Source: CAWVWD01 sp965662365 (GTDB lineage Bacteria; Bacteroidota; Bacteroidia; Chitinophagales; Saprospiraceae). Taken from it: DNA of 58,812 nucleotides. Positions 34,386 to 43,335 of the stretch are shown one piece after another (within the stretch, counting starts at the first letter, position 1; the number at the start of each line of letters is the position of its first letter). The DNA lies in NCBI GenBank assembly GCA_965662365.1, contig CBFIHR010000022.1, positions 1 through 58,812 on the forward strand, given 5' to 3'. The notes beneath the pieces were generated by a model. That model saw only the letters and a list, made by a program, of their open reading frames with translations. It was not told where the DNA came from and made no database searches. The translations under genes and the position numbers were made by a program.

Positions 34386-35630
34386 TTATTGACCGACTGC
34401 CATTTTTTTAGCCATTTTCATCGGAATACTGATACATTTTTTTTCCATATAAGACAACATTCGTTCCATCAAGTCGATGGTATTTTCATCCAAATCCGCT
34501 AATTCTTTCTTGAAGACTTCATTCATCGCTTTGACCTTTACCGCTTTCATCTGAACGGGAATATCTCGCATCGCTATTTCTACTTGACGATGACGAAATT
34601 GCACCTCGAATTCTTCAATTTCCTCTGTCAAAATCGCTCGAGCATTGGTCACTTCTCTTTCTCTGAAAGCTAAGTTAACTTTTGCTAATTGACGAATATC
34701 CTCAATTTCGATATAATTTACATCATGCGCTGCCGCAATACCTCTATCCACGTTATTCGGAATTGATAAATCGATGACTAATTTATGTTGATCATCGCCA
34801 TTCAACAAATTGGCATAAACCTCATTCGTGATCAAAGGTTTTACAGAACCAGTACAAGCAATAATAATATCGAATCCTTTTCTGTAATGAGCCAACTCAT
34901 CTAAACTCAATGCCTGGCCGTTCGAAAATTTTGATGCTAACTTTTCAGCCTTTTCGAATGTACGGTTGAAAACCGTGACGTTATTGTATTCGTATTTTAC
35001 TAAAAATTTAGAAACCAAGTTATTCGTTTGACCTGCTCCAACTAACAGGATACGAGAACGACGAGAAAACTTCGTACTCAACATCTTTTGAATAGCTAAC
35101 GAAACAACCGAAATAGGTTTTTCACCAATTCGAGTATGAGCATACACTTTCTTCGCACCAGTCACCACATAACGCATCAATAATCGCAGATTATCTCCTG
35201 TCAAATCCCAGTCTATACACTGCTGATACGCCTCTCTCAATTGACGCAAGATTTCTCGTTCGCCGACCACTAAAGAGTCAACAGAGGCCGCCACTTCATA
35301 GATGTGATGAACAGCTTGAACCCCTTCGTATCGAAGGACTTCCTCATCTATTCGTTTATCAGCCTTTTTTTCTTGAAACTTCGGATTAATTGCCGTAAGA
35401 AAACGTTTTGTGAAGTCTGCATTCACCTCATAGGGTGTCGTAAAAAGGTATAGCACACGATTGCAGGTAGACAAATACAATAGCTCACCTAAACCGAACT
35501 TTGCCTTCAAATCGTGCAATAATTCTTTTAGATCATCGTTATGGCCCATCACTACATAATCACTTATTTGTTTGAGATTTGTAGTTTTGTGGGTTACTGT
35601 AATGGTTTTGTATATTGAAATCTCACTCAT
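34386..35630 (-). CDS. hemA: Glutamyl-tRNA reductase
   Basis: This 414-residue enzyme from MSEISIYKTITVTHK has the catalytic Cys56 in YLSTCNRVLYL, GEREILRQLREAYQ, the NADPH-binding region RILLVGAGQTNN and VFNRTFEKAEKLASKF, and a helical C-terminal dimerisation part. It makes glutamate-1-semialdehyde from glutamyl-tRNA, the first step of C5 tetrapyrrole synthesis. A longer frame starts at 35723, but the -7 element at 35651-35658 supports 35630. It stands alone here; no other heme gene is next to it. Confidence 0.96.
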   Translation of the reverse strand: MSEISIYKTITVTHKTTNLKQISDYVVMGHNDDLKELLHDLKAKFGLGELLYLSTCNRVLYLFTTPYEVNADFTKRFLTAINPKFQEKKADKRIDEEVLRYEGVQAVHHIYEVAASVDSLVVGEREILRQLREAYQQCIDWDLTGDNLRLLMRYVVTGAKKVYAHTRIGEKPISVVSLAIQKMLSTKFSRRSRILLVGAGQTNNLVSKFLVKYEYNNVTVFNRTFEKAEKLASKFSNGQALSLDELAHYRKGFDIIIACTGSVKPLITNEVYANLLNGDDQHKLVIDLSIPNNVDRGIAAAHDVNYIEIEDIRQLAKVNLAFREREVTNARAILTEEIEEFEVQFRHRQVEIAMRDIPVQMKAVKVKAMNEVFKKELADLDENTIDLMERMLSYMEKKCISIPMKMAKKMAVGQ

Positions 35631-36288
35631 GTATTTCACATATTTAACTGCAAAAGTATAGTTACATAAGTTTTTTTCTGTCACAATGTTGTCACAAATA
35701 TTAATAGTAAAATAGAATGACAATTAGGTTTCTATTAAGAATTAGTTAAAACTAACATATGTATTTCATATAATACACAACCCTTCCTATTGCTAAGTCC
35801 TACATATTTAATTTATTTATAATAGACTCATTGTCATACTACGTCTTTCAATTACATTTAATTGACTAATAATTTACATTTTTCGGACTTTTGTATTGTC
35901 GATTGTCACAGCATTTATGGTCAAAATATATGAATATTGCATCGCTTGATTCTTTCGATTAAATTCAAATACAGCTATTTCAAACTGAATAAAAGTTTGA
36001 AAAAAATACTTGATTAATTAAAAACTGCCTTTTTTATTACTAATTTCAATGTCACTTTTTGTATAAAAATAGTATGAATAATAAAATATTTTAACCAGTA
36101 TGATATAACTTTTTGTGTGCTTTATAAAAAAAGTATAAGAAATCAACCTATACACCTCGGAAATAACTAATTGTAAAATCTAAGAATGGATGCTGCCCTT
36201 TTTATGGCATAAACATCGGCTTTAAAGCCATTATTTTGATTAGAAAACAATGGCTTTGAAGCCTAAAGGGTAATCAGGCATAACAGCA
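35631..36288. other. 658-bp gap between hemA and ricT
   Basis: Very AT-rich, no credible gene. Near hemA it holds CAAAAGTA (35651-35658), a minus-strand TACTTTTG promoter core. Near its right end it holds the 20-bp inverted repeat described separately. The rest shows no tRNA or riboswitch-like structure that I can recognise. Confidence 0.6.
36218..36263. repeat. Imperfect 20-bp inverted repeat with palindromic arms
   Basis: The arm at 36218-36237 and the arm at 36244-36263 match at 18 of 20 positions around a 6-nt loop; each arm itself contains a GGCTTTAAAGCC-like palindrome. A weaker CCCTTT/AAAGGG pair flanks it. It lies 26 bp past the ricT stop and may serve as its terminator. Confidence 0.7.
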
Positions 36289-37929
36289 CTATTCTCCCTT
36301 ATTAGTATCATTATTTCTATTCCGATTTCTGTTCCGATTTCTACGGCGACGCTTAAAATTCTTCTTTTCCGTAGGATTTTCCGTGCTTTGCCCCTCTTGA
36401 TTTTTTGGTTGAGGTGCTTGCGGATTTACCTTTGGTTTGTCGTTAGTCCTTTTCGGTCGTCGTCTCCTCTTAAATTTACTTTTTGGCTTGTCACTTTTCG
36501 GCTGTTGTCCCTCTTGTGGATTCGTATTTTGCTTATCTGCAACGGGTTTATTTACCTGTTGTTGAGGTGGTTTAGTTGCCGTCTTCTTTGCCTTTTGTGG
36601 TCTAGTCTTTTGTTTACTTATTGGTTTCGTAGCTGGTCTATCCGTCGATTTATTCGACTTCGTTCCCCTATTCGATTTAGTTGTTTTGGTATTTGTTTTT
36701 GACATTTTAGCAATAGGTTTCGCCTCCTGTTGAGTAGTTGGTTTGTCTATTCCTTTAACCGTATTTCTTTGCGGAGTTTCACCTCTACTACGTTTACGAT
36801 TTCTACTGCGTTTACGTTTGCGTTTCTCTAAAGGAGCTAATTCTAAGACATCGTTAACTGCCTTATAATCAGGTTCTTCAATTGCATCAATCATGGTTTC
36901 ATAGCCTGTTGGCATTAACTCGATAGGCTTTTTACCGTTGGCATTCATTGCCAGTATTGTCTTAACCCGTTCTACATCTAATGGATAGAATTTATTATTT
37001 TTACTACCACGATAAACGTAATACATCGTTCGTTTGAAAATGTCCGTTTTCACTAAGGTTGCCTTTCCTGCCTCGGTGAGTAAAACATCTGCTTTTTTCG
37101 GAAAATCCGTTAAAGCATCCATATAACTATCCAATTCATAATTCAAACAACACTTCAAACGTCCACATTGCCCCGATAATTTTGATTGATTAATTGCCAA
37201 ATTTTGATATCGAGCCGCAGCCGTAGAAACCGATTTAAAATCCGTCAGCCAGGTCGAGCAACATAACTCTCGTCCACAAGAGCCTAAGCCGCCAATTCGT
37301 GCAGATTCTTGTCTGGCACCGATTTGACGCATTTCGATTTTAACCTTAAACTCCTTTGCGAATAATTTTATCAATTCACGAAAATCTACCCGTCCATCAG
37401 CCGTATAATAGAAAGTCGCTTTTCGGCGATCGCCTTGATATTCGACATCACCGATTTTCATATCCAGTTTCAACGAACGAGCAATGACCCTTGCTCGAAC
37501 CATTGTTTGCTGCTCCAGACTTCGTGCATCCTGCAATTTTTCAAAATCACGTTCATTGCATCGACGAATTATATTCGGCAGTACTGCTGTTGTCGATACC
37601 TTTTTCTTCTTCATTTGCAAACGGACTAACTCGCCTGAAAGTGTTATCGTTCCTACATCATAGCCTGTTCCTGCTTCTACGACGACGTTATCTCCTGTTT
37701 CTGCACGAGAAAATCCTTGATTCACATAAAAGCCCTTTCTTGCTCCATTTTTGAAGCTCACTTCTACGACATCAAACGCATTGTATTCTGGTAGTTCAAT
37801 ATCTGATAACCAATCGTAAGTATTTTTCTTATTGCAACCGCAACTGCCTTCTCCTTTGCAGCCCGAAGCACTTTTTCCATCGACAGTTTTTACTCCACAT
37901 CCACCTGTCGAACAACTTGCACATCCCAT
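36289..37929 (-). CDS. ricT: PSP1/RicT-like protein with long basic tail
   Basis: This 546-residue protein starts with a Cys cluster (MGCASCSTGGCGVK). The PSP1 domain spans about 45-300 and includes VRARVIARSLKLDMKIGD, ARIGGLGSCGRELCCSTWL and QCGRLKCCLNYELD, typical of RicT/YaaT. From about residue 370 the tail is Lys/Arg/Asn/Pro/Gln-rich and disordered, ending in repeated RN units (RRRRNRNRNRNRN). RicT in Bacillus works with RicA and RicF in mRNA maturation and biofilm control, but its role in Bacteroidota is unknown. The holB gene lies just upstream on the same strand, a common holB-ricT pairing. Confidence 0.88.
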   Translation of the reverse strand: MGCASCSTGGCGVKTVDGKSASGCKGEGSCGCNKKNTYDWLSDIELPEYNAFDVVEVSFKNGARKGFYVNQGFSRAETGDNVVVEAGTGYDVGTITLSGELVRLQMKKKKVSTTAVLPNIIRRCNERDFEKLQDARSLEQQTMVRARVIARSLKLDMKIGDVEYQGDRRKATFYYTADGRVDFRELIKLFAKEFKVKIEMRQIGARQESARIGGLGSCGRELCCSTWLTDFKSVSTAAARYQNLAINQSKLSGQCGRLKCCLNYELDSYMDALTDFPKKADVLLTEAGKATLVKTDIFKRTMYYVYRGSKNNKFYPLDVERVKTILAMNANGKKPIELMPTGYETMIDAIEEPDYKAVNDVLELAPLEKRKRKRSRNRKRSRGETPQRNTVKGIDKPTTQQEAKPIAKMSKTNTKTTKSNRGTKSNKSTDRPATKPISKQKTRPQKAKKTATKPPQQQVNKPVADKQNTNPQEGQQPKSDKPKSKFKRRRRPKRTNDKPKVNPQAPQPKNQEGQSTENPTEKKNFKRRRRNRNRNRNRNNDTNKGE

Positions 37930-38170
37930 AATTTATAATGATTGGTGATTAGTGATTGGCGACTGGCTATTTACGAATATTCAAAACTGACCAATCTAAT
38001 TGTAAATCTGTAAGATTTTTTAGAACCTTATAGGTTTCTATTTTAAAAACAATTAATTCCAATTACCGATTACCAAGTTGTTTGTTTTGAGTTGAGTGAA
38101 TTTAATATTTGGAAATTAAGCATTAATATAAATTTTGGTCGTAAACCAATTATCAATTATCAATCACCAA

Positions 38171-39280
38171 TCACTGCTTTCTCAAAACTTTATGTAATTT
38201 AATTGAGGTATCCAAAAACAAGATTTTGGGGTTGGCGTTTCGTTCTACGTGAAAAATTGCTTCGTTGATTAAGTCATTTATTTTTCTGACTTTTTGAAAA
38301 TCAACTACTCGACTCATATTTAGAGCCGTTTGTTTTTCGGTGCTTTGTAAGCGTATATTCTCGGCATTGCCGGTGACACCCAAAACCATTAATTCTCGTA
38401 GAAAATGTAGCGAATAGGTCAAAAAATATTTTTGATTTTCTCGCCCTAACTTTGCCAAGTTATCTGTTAATGTTACCAATTCCTTTGCGTTACCTTTGTA
38501 ACAACTCCTGAACCATTCCAAAAATAATTGAGCGTTATCATTTTCCGTATGTTCGGTCAAAAACATCGCTTCATTAAAATCACCGTTTGCTAATCGAGCG
38601 ATTGTCATCGCCTCTTCTTCACCAATGCCCTTCTTTTCTACCAATCCTTGTGCAACTTCCTCATCTTGCAACGGATTGATTTTGACAATTTGACATCTTG
38701 ACAAAATTGTATTTAAAATCAATTCTTGATTTTCAGCAACGAGTACAAACAGCGTATTTTCTGGTGGTTCTTCGATTAATTTCAATAAGCGGTTCCCTTC
38801 TTTCCCCAAAAATTCGGGCAACCACATGATTAGAATTTTGTACTTTCCCTCAAATGTTTTTAGACTTAACTTTTTAACAATCGCCAAACATTCGTCTTTA
38901 TTAATATTCCCTTGTTTATTTTCAGCCCCGATTTTTTGTAACCATTGATTGAGGTTCATGTACGGGTTTTCGGCCACCGCTTGTCGCCATTCCTTCAAAA
39001 AGTTAGTTGCAACGACTTTTGAACCCACCGTCGGATACGAATAGTGAATATCAGGGTGAATCATTTTCTTCGCCTTGATACAATTCACACAACGTCCACA
39101 AACCTCGCCACCTTTCGGGTTATCGCACAACGTCAACTGAGCAAAAGCCATTGCCAACGCCAAATTTCCGGCACCTTTCGCACCCAAAAATAGCTGTGCA
39201 TGCGGAATCCGTTCGCTTTCCACCATACCTTTCAACAATGCTTTCGGCTTCGCCTGCCCGATGACTTGACTGAATTTCAT
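38171..39280 (-). CDS. holB: DNA polymerase III delta-prime subunit
   Basis: This 369-residue protein from MKFSQVIGQAKPKALLKGMV has the delta-prime order of motifs: HAQLFLGAKGAGNLALA as a degenerate Walker A in which the Lys is replaced, a zinc module with CGRCVNC, WLPEFLGKEGNRLLKLIEEP and SRCQIVKINPL (the SRC motif). It belongs to the clamp loader. The degenerate P-loop fits a delta-prime subunit that does not hydrolyse ATP. An upstream start at 39334 would add 18 residues and is not supported. Confidence 0.92.
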   Translation of the reverse strand: MKFSQVIGQAKPKALLKGMVESERIPHAQLFLGAKGAGNLALAMAFAQLTLCDNPKGGEVCGRCVNCIKAKKMIHPDIHYSYPTVGSKVVATNFLKEWRQAVAENPYMNLNQWLQKIGAENKQGNINKDECLAIVKKLSLKTFEGKYKILIMWLPEFLGKEGNRLLKLIEEPPENTLFVLVAENQELILNTILSRCQIVKINPLQDEEVAQGLVEKKGIGEEEAMTIARLANGDFNEAMFLTEHTENDNAQLFLEWFRSCYKGNAKELVTLTDNLAKLGRENQKYFLTYSLHFLRELMVLGVTGNAENIRLQSTEKQTALNMSRVVDFQKVRKINDLINEAIFHVERNANPKILFLDTSIKLHKVLRKQ

Positions 39281-39332
39281 TTCTTTATTCGAATGTCCCG
39301 ATTTTTTCGATATTTCGATTGTTCGGTGATTC

Positions 39333-39390
39333 AATTATTTGAATGTTTGAGTGTCAACAATATTTGAACATTCAAACATTAGAACACGTA
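39333..39390. repeat. AT-rich inverted repeat between holB and the GPx gene
   Basis: TTTGAATGTTTGAGTGTC and GAACATTCAAACATTAG pair over about 16 of 19 positions around a short loop. The same words recur in the spacer at 42657-42735, so these appear to be related elements. Confidence 0.5.
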
Positions 39391-39396
39391 CAAATA

Positions 39397-39870
39397 CTAC
39401 AGCTCGTCAATTACCTCAAAAGGACTTGCGGAAGAAGGGTAAACTTTGATCAAATGACCTTTAGTATCGAGAAGATATTTATGAAAATTCCAACGTACTT
39501 CGCTATCTTGAACACCATTTAATGACTTGTTTGTCAAGAACTTATACAACTCGTGCTGGTTCTTACCCTTCACATTGATCTTTTTCGTCAACGGAAAAGT
39601 TACGCCATAGCGAACTTTACAGAATTTTTGTATTTCAGCTTCTGAGCCAGGTTCTTGTCCACCGAACTGATTACACGGTACACCGACAATTACCAATTTA
39701 TCTTTATAGTTATCGTACAATTCCTGCAACTGCTTATATTGAGGTGTGTAACCACACTCAGATGCTACATTGACGACCAAAATATACTTCCCTTTAAACG
39801 CCTCAAAATCAATTGTTTCTCCTCCGATTCCTTCGATGGAATATTGATGTATAGATGATATATTTGTCAT
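39397..39870 (-). CDS. Glutathione peroxidase-family protein
   Basis: This 157-residue protein from MTNISSIHQYSIEGIGG has the peroxidatic Cys39 in VNVASECGYTPQY, GVPCNQFGGQEPGS and RWNFHKYLLDTKGHLIKVY, all standard GPx motifs. The Cys form probably uses thioredoxin as reductant. The start at 39870 is supported by the -7 element CAAAATTA (TAATTTTG on the minus strand) at 39888-39895. It stands alone. Confidence 0.95.
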   Translation of the reverse strand: MTNISSIHQYSIEGIGGETIDFEAFKGKYILVVNVASECGYTPQYKQLQELYDNYKDKLVIVGVPCNQFGGQEPGSEAEIQKFCKVRYGVTFPLTKKINVKGKNQHELYKFLTNKSLNGVQDSEVRWNFHKYLLDTKGHLIKVYPSSASPFEVIDEL

Positions 39871-40024
39871 TATTAAACTGCAAATTACAAAATTAATCAT
39901 AATTAGTGATATTAGTGATTTGTGATTAGTTTTTTTAGCCTGTCCCGATTGCTCGGTGATGATTAGTTTTCAGATATTAAACCATTCGCAAAGGTTTTTG
40001 TTTGGCTTGTGAAAAATATAATCA

Positions 40025-40090
40025 GTAGGCAGTTTTCAGTAAACAATAGACAATTAATTATAATCTGTTTATTGAAAACGGCCTACTGAA
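40025..40090. repeat. 22-bp imperfect inverted repeat before the QueD-like gene
   Basis: AGTAGGCAGTTTTCAGTAAA near 40025 and its near-complement TTTATTGAAAACGGCCTACT near 40070 match at about 18-20 of 20 positions. It lies just before the ATG at 40101 and could form a hairpin in the leader. Confidence 0.55.
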
Positions 40091-40100
40091 AACTGATAAA

Positions 40101-40514
40101 ATGAGAATTTCAGCATTTAGAACAGCACACTTTAACGCAGCACATCGCTTACACAATCCAAACTGGTCAGACGAAAAGAATGAAAAAATCTTTGGTTTGT
40201 GTAACAATAAATATTATCACGGCCACAACTACGAAATGGAAGTTTGTGTATCAGGAGAGATTGACGAGGAAACGGGTTATTTGATTGATTTAAAAATATT
40301 GAAAGATATTATTAAAAATGATATTGAAAAAAAACTCGACCACAAAAACTTGAATTTAGAAGTGGAAGAGTTTAAAAATCTAAATCCTACAGCAGAAAAC
40401 ATCTGTATCGTCATTTGGAAAATTTTAAAAGAAAAACTGGACGATAAATATGATGTCAGCGTTCGGCTATACGAAACACCACGAAATTATGTAGAATATC
40501 CAGCACGTTTTTAA
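40101..40514 (+). CDS. 6-pyruvoyltetrahydropterin synthase / QueD family enzyme
   Basis: This 137-residue protein shows the family motifs: FNAAHRLHNP with zinc His15, FGLCNNKYYHGHNYEMEV with catalytic Cys34 and zinc His40 and His42, and LIDLKILKDII and RLYETPRNYVEY near the end. It should convert dihydroneopterin triphosphate either to 6-carboxytetrahydropterin (queuosine pathway) or to 6-pyruvoyltetrahydropterin. The other queuosine genes are not in the window, so I leave the gene symbol open. Confidence 0.93.
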   Translation: MRISAFRTAHFNAAHRLHNPNWSDEKNEKIFGLCNNKYYHGHNYEMEVCVSGEIDEETGYLIDLKILKDIIKNDIEKKLDHKNLNLEVEEFKNLNPTAENICIVIWKILKEKLDDKYDVSVRLYETPRNYVEYPARF

Positions 40515-40704
40515 TTATATTGAAACGCTGATTGACACTGAAAACGCTTAACTACGCTAAAGAATGATAAAATAGTTTTATAATAATTTCAAAGTTTGCG
40601 AAGTAAACATTCAGCGAGTTTCGGCATTTTCAGTGTTTTCAGCGTCCCAATTACGAACCGCACAAAAAATCCTCTTTAATCTATTAAACAAGGAACGAAT
40701 AACC

Positions 40705-40712
40705 TACCTTTG
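40705..40712 (+). promoter_or_regulatory. Promoter core TACCTTTG for argS
   Basis: TACCTTTG matches TAnnTTTG and lies about 37 bp before the argS ATG. No clear -33 TTTG is present. Confidence 0.5.
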
Positions 40713-40748
40713 CGAGTTAAGAAAGCTAAATAAAAACATAGCTCAAAA

Positions 40749-42647
40749 ATGAATATTATTTCGACATTACAAAGTGAGGTTGTTGCAGCGATTGCAGCCT
40801 TGTACGGACAGGATTTTCCAGCTGTGAAAGTACCTGTAAACGTGACTCGGAAAGAGTTTGAAGGAGATTATACAGTGGTCGTTTTTCCATTTTCAAAAAT
40901 TGCTCGCAAAGCTCCGCCAATGATTGCGGAAGAGTTGGGAGCGTATTTGAAAGAAAATGTAACGATTGTAGAAAATTACAGTGTAGTCAAAGGCTTTTTA
41001 AATTTATCTGTTGCCAATAGCTATTGGATAGACTTTTTGGAAACTGTTTTGAACACAGAAAATTACGGTTTTGCTCCTTCAAATGGTCGAAAAGTGTTAG
41101 TCGAATTTTCTTCTCCAAATACCAATAAACCGCTTCATTTAGGACATATTCGAAATAACCTTTTAGGTTGGTCGGCTGCGAAAATCGTGGAAGCCGCAGG
41201 TTATGACGTGACGACAACGCAAGTTATCAACGACAGAGGTGTACATATTTGTAAATCAATGTTAGCTTGGGAACAGTTCGGAAATGGCGAAACGCCAGAA
41301 GGTGCTGGTTTAAAAGGTGATCATTTTGTCGGTAAGTATTATGTGATTTTTAATAATAAGTTATCTGAAGAATACGACGCTTGGCAACAAACTGAAGAAG
41401 CTAACACTGTTTTTGAAAATTGGTTAGCAGAAACGGACGTGAAGAAGTTGATTAGCAATCAGAAAAAGGATAAACAAGCTGATTTTGATGTAAAATCACA
41501 TTTTTTTAAAAATGTTTATAAAAATAAATATTTTAATAACGAAAGTAAACTCGGTGCGGAAGTAAACGAAATGCTCCTGAAATGGGAAGCAAACGACACG
41601 GAAGTTAGAGCGTTGTGGCAGAAAATGAATCAATGGGTTTACAGTGGTTTTGGCGAAACTTACGAACGGTTAGGCGTTTCTTTTGAAAAGAATTATTACG
41701 AATCGAATACTTATTTATTAGGAAAAGATAAAATTGAAGCTGGTTTAAAAAATGAAGTTTTTTATCAAAAAGACGATAACTCGGTTTGGATCGATTTGTC
41801 GGATAAAAAACTCGACCATAAACTGGTTTTGAGAAGTAATGGAACGTCCGTTTACATTACGCAAGATATTGGAATGGCTTACAATCGGACGGAAGATTAT
41901 AATATGGAGAAAATGGTTTATGTCGTCGGTGACGAACAAGATTATCATTTCAAAGTATTGTTTGAAACCTTGCGGTCATTAGGTTTGCCAAATATTGACG
42001 GCTTTTTCCACTTGTCTTACGGAATGGTAGATTTGCCGACAGGCAGAATGAAATCACGGGAAGGAACGGTAGTCGATGCGGACGATTTGATGGATGAAGT
42101 CGTGAATTTATCTATTTCAGAATCACAAGAAAGAGGAACTTTAAGTGAGTTGTCAGACGAAGAAAAGTTAGATATTTGGACGAAAGTCGGAATGGGTGCA
42201 TTGAAGTATTTTATGTTGAGAATCAATCCAAAAAGAAGAATGGTTTTCAATCCTGAAGAATCTTTAGATTTGCAAGGACAAACTGGACCTTATATTCAGA
42301 ATGCTTACGTAAGAACTCGGTCTGTAAAAAGAAAAGCTGGTAATTACGATGCGTCTATCGCTGCAAATTATACGTTACAACCTTTAGAAAAAGATTTGTT
42401 GGTTTTGGTGCAGCAGTTTCCTGAAAAAATCCAACAAGCAGCCAAAACTTACGACCCGTCAGAAATCGCCACATATGCGTATGAATTGGCGAAAACGTAT
42501 CATAGATTTTACCACGATTTACCGATTTTTAGAAATGTAGAATCGGACGAAGCCAAAGCCTTTCGTTTGCAAATGAATGAAATCGTTGGTCAAACACTGA
42601 AAACGGCAGTCGGTTTATTGGGTATTGAAATGCCAGAATATATGTAG
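40749..42647 (+). CDS. argS: Arginyl-tRNA synthetase
   Basis: This 632-residue enzyme has the class I HIGH motif as PLHLGHIRNN (HLGH at 130-133) and KMSKS as GRMKSREGTVVD, plus SSPNTNKP before HIGH and QGQTGPYIQNAYVRT. The N-terminal Add-1 domain and the C-terminal anticodon-binding helices are both present. It charges tRNA-Arg. It may be in an operon with pyrR downstream, which begins 95 bp later. Confidence 0.97.
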   Translation: MNIISTLQSEVVAAIAALYGQDFPAVKVPVNVTRKEFEGDYTVVVFPFSKIARKAPPMIAEELGAYLKENVTIVENYSVVKGFLNLSVANSYWIDFLETVLNTENYGFAPSNGRKVLVEFSSPNTNKPLHLGHIRNNLLGWSAAKIVEAAGYDVTTTQVINDRGVHICKSMLAWEQFGNGETPEGAGLKGDHFVGKYYVIFNNKLSEEYDAWQQTEEANTVFENWLAETDVKKLISNQKKDKQADFDVKSHFFKNVYKNKYFNNESKLGAEVNEMLLKWEANDTEVRALWQKMNQWVYSGFGETYERLGVSFEKNYYESNTYLLGKDKIEAGLKNEVFYQKDDNSVWIDLSDKKLDHKLVLRSNGTSVYITQDIGMAYNRTEDYNMEKMVYVVGDEQDYHFKVLFETLRSLGLPNIDGFFHLSYGMVDLPTGRMKSREGTVVDADDLMDEVVNLSISESQERGTLSELSDEEKLDIWTKVGMGALKYFMLRINPKRRMVFNPEESLDLQGQTGPYIQNAYVRTRSVKRKAGNYDASIAANYTLQPLEKDLLVLVQQFPEKIQQAAKTYDPSEIATYAYELAKTYHRFYHDLPIFRNVESDEAKAFRLQMNEIVGQTLKTAVGLLGIEMPEYM

Positions 42648-42656
42648 TTTTTTGTT

Positions 42657-42735
42657 TGTATGTTTAAATGTTCGAGTGTTTAAATGTTGTCGTACGGAAA
42701 CACTCGAACATTCAAACACTCAAACACTCGAACAT
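42657..42735. repeat. AT-rich inverted repeats between argS and pyrR
   Basis: The spacer alternates units like ATGTTCGAGTGTTTAAATG with complementary units such as ACACTCGAACATTCAAACAC. The right part holds more than one copy of the CACTCGAACA word. It is related to the element at 39333-39390. Several start-like frames run through it, but none look coding. Confidence 0.55.
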
Positions 42736-42741
42736 AAAACA

Positions 42742-43284
42742 ATGAATAGAACCATATTAGAATCGCCTCGTTTGGGGTTGACGATTGAGCGAATTTGTCA
42801 ACAATTGATTGAAAATCACGGAGATTTTTCGGAATCCTGTTTAGTAGGTATTCAACCTCGTGGAATCTATTTCAGTGATAGGATTCATCAACGATTGGTA
42901 GAACTGGGATTTGTAGATTTAAAATATGGCAAATTAGATGTGACCTTTCATCGAGACGATTTTCGTCGTCGTGATACGATTTTAGTACCACATCCAATTG
43001 AAATGCCGTTTACAGTCGAACGCAAAAAAGTCATCTTTTTAGATGATGTTTTGTATAGCGGACGAACAATAAATGCGGCACTCAATGCCATTCAACATTA
43101 CGGACGACCTGAAAAAGTAGAACTGGCGGTTTTAATCAATCGTCGTTTCAACCGTGATGTGCCGATTGACCCAGATTATGTGGGTTTAGATGTAGATACT
43201 CTGGACGATGCTTACGTAAAAGTCGAGTGGCAAGCCGTTCATGGCGAAGATAAAGTAGTTTTAATGCCGAATAAAAATAGTTAA
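42742..43284 (+). CDS. pyrR: Bifunctional pyr operon regulator / uracil phosphoribosyltransferase PyrR
   Basis: This 180-residue protein from MNRTILESPRLGLTIERIC has the PRPP motif VIFLDDVLYSGRT (97-109), LVGIQPRGIYFSDRI and INRRFNRDVPIDPDYVGLD, diagnostic for PyrR. PyrR binds pyr mRNA and also has uracil phosphoribosyltransferase activity. The extra frame back to 42625 overlaps argS and the repeat spacer and is not credible. The pyrB gene follows 51 bp downstream, the usual pyrR-pyrB order. Confidence 0.95.
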   Translation: MNRTILESPRLGLTIERICQQLIENHGDFSESCLVGIQPRGIYFSDRIHQRLVELGFVDLKYGKLDVTFHRDDFRRRDTILVPHPIEMPFTVERKKVIFLDDVLYSGRTINAALNAIQHYGRPEKVELAVLINRRFNRDVPIDPDYVGLDVDTLDDAYVKVEWQAVHGEDKVVLMPNKNS

Positions 43285-43335
43285 TCGCAAACCGTGTCGG
43301 TTTTAAAAATCGATACGGTTTATTTATATAAAAAA

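Noticed and set aside
35760..36200. tRNA or riboswitch in the hemA-ricT gap
   Set aside because: I looked for a cloverleaf, CCA end or known aptamer core and saw none; the stretch is simply AT-rich.
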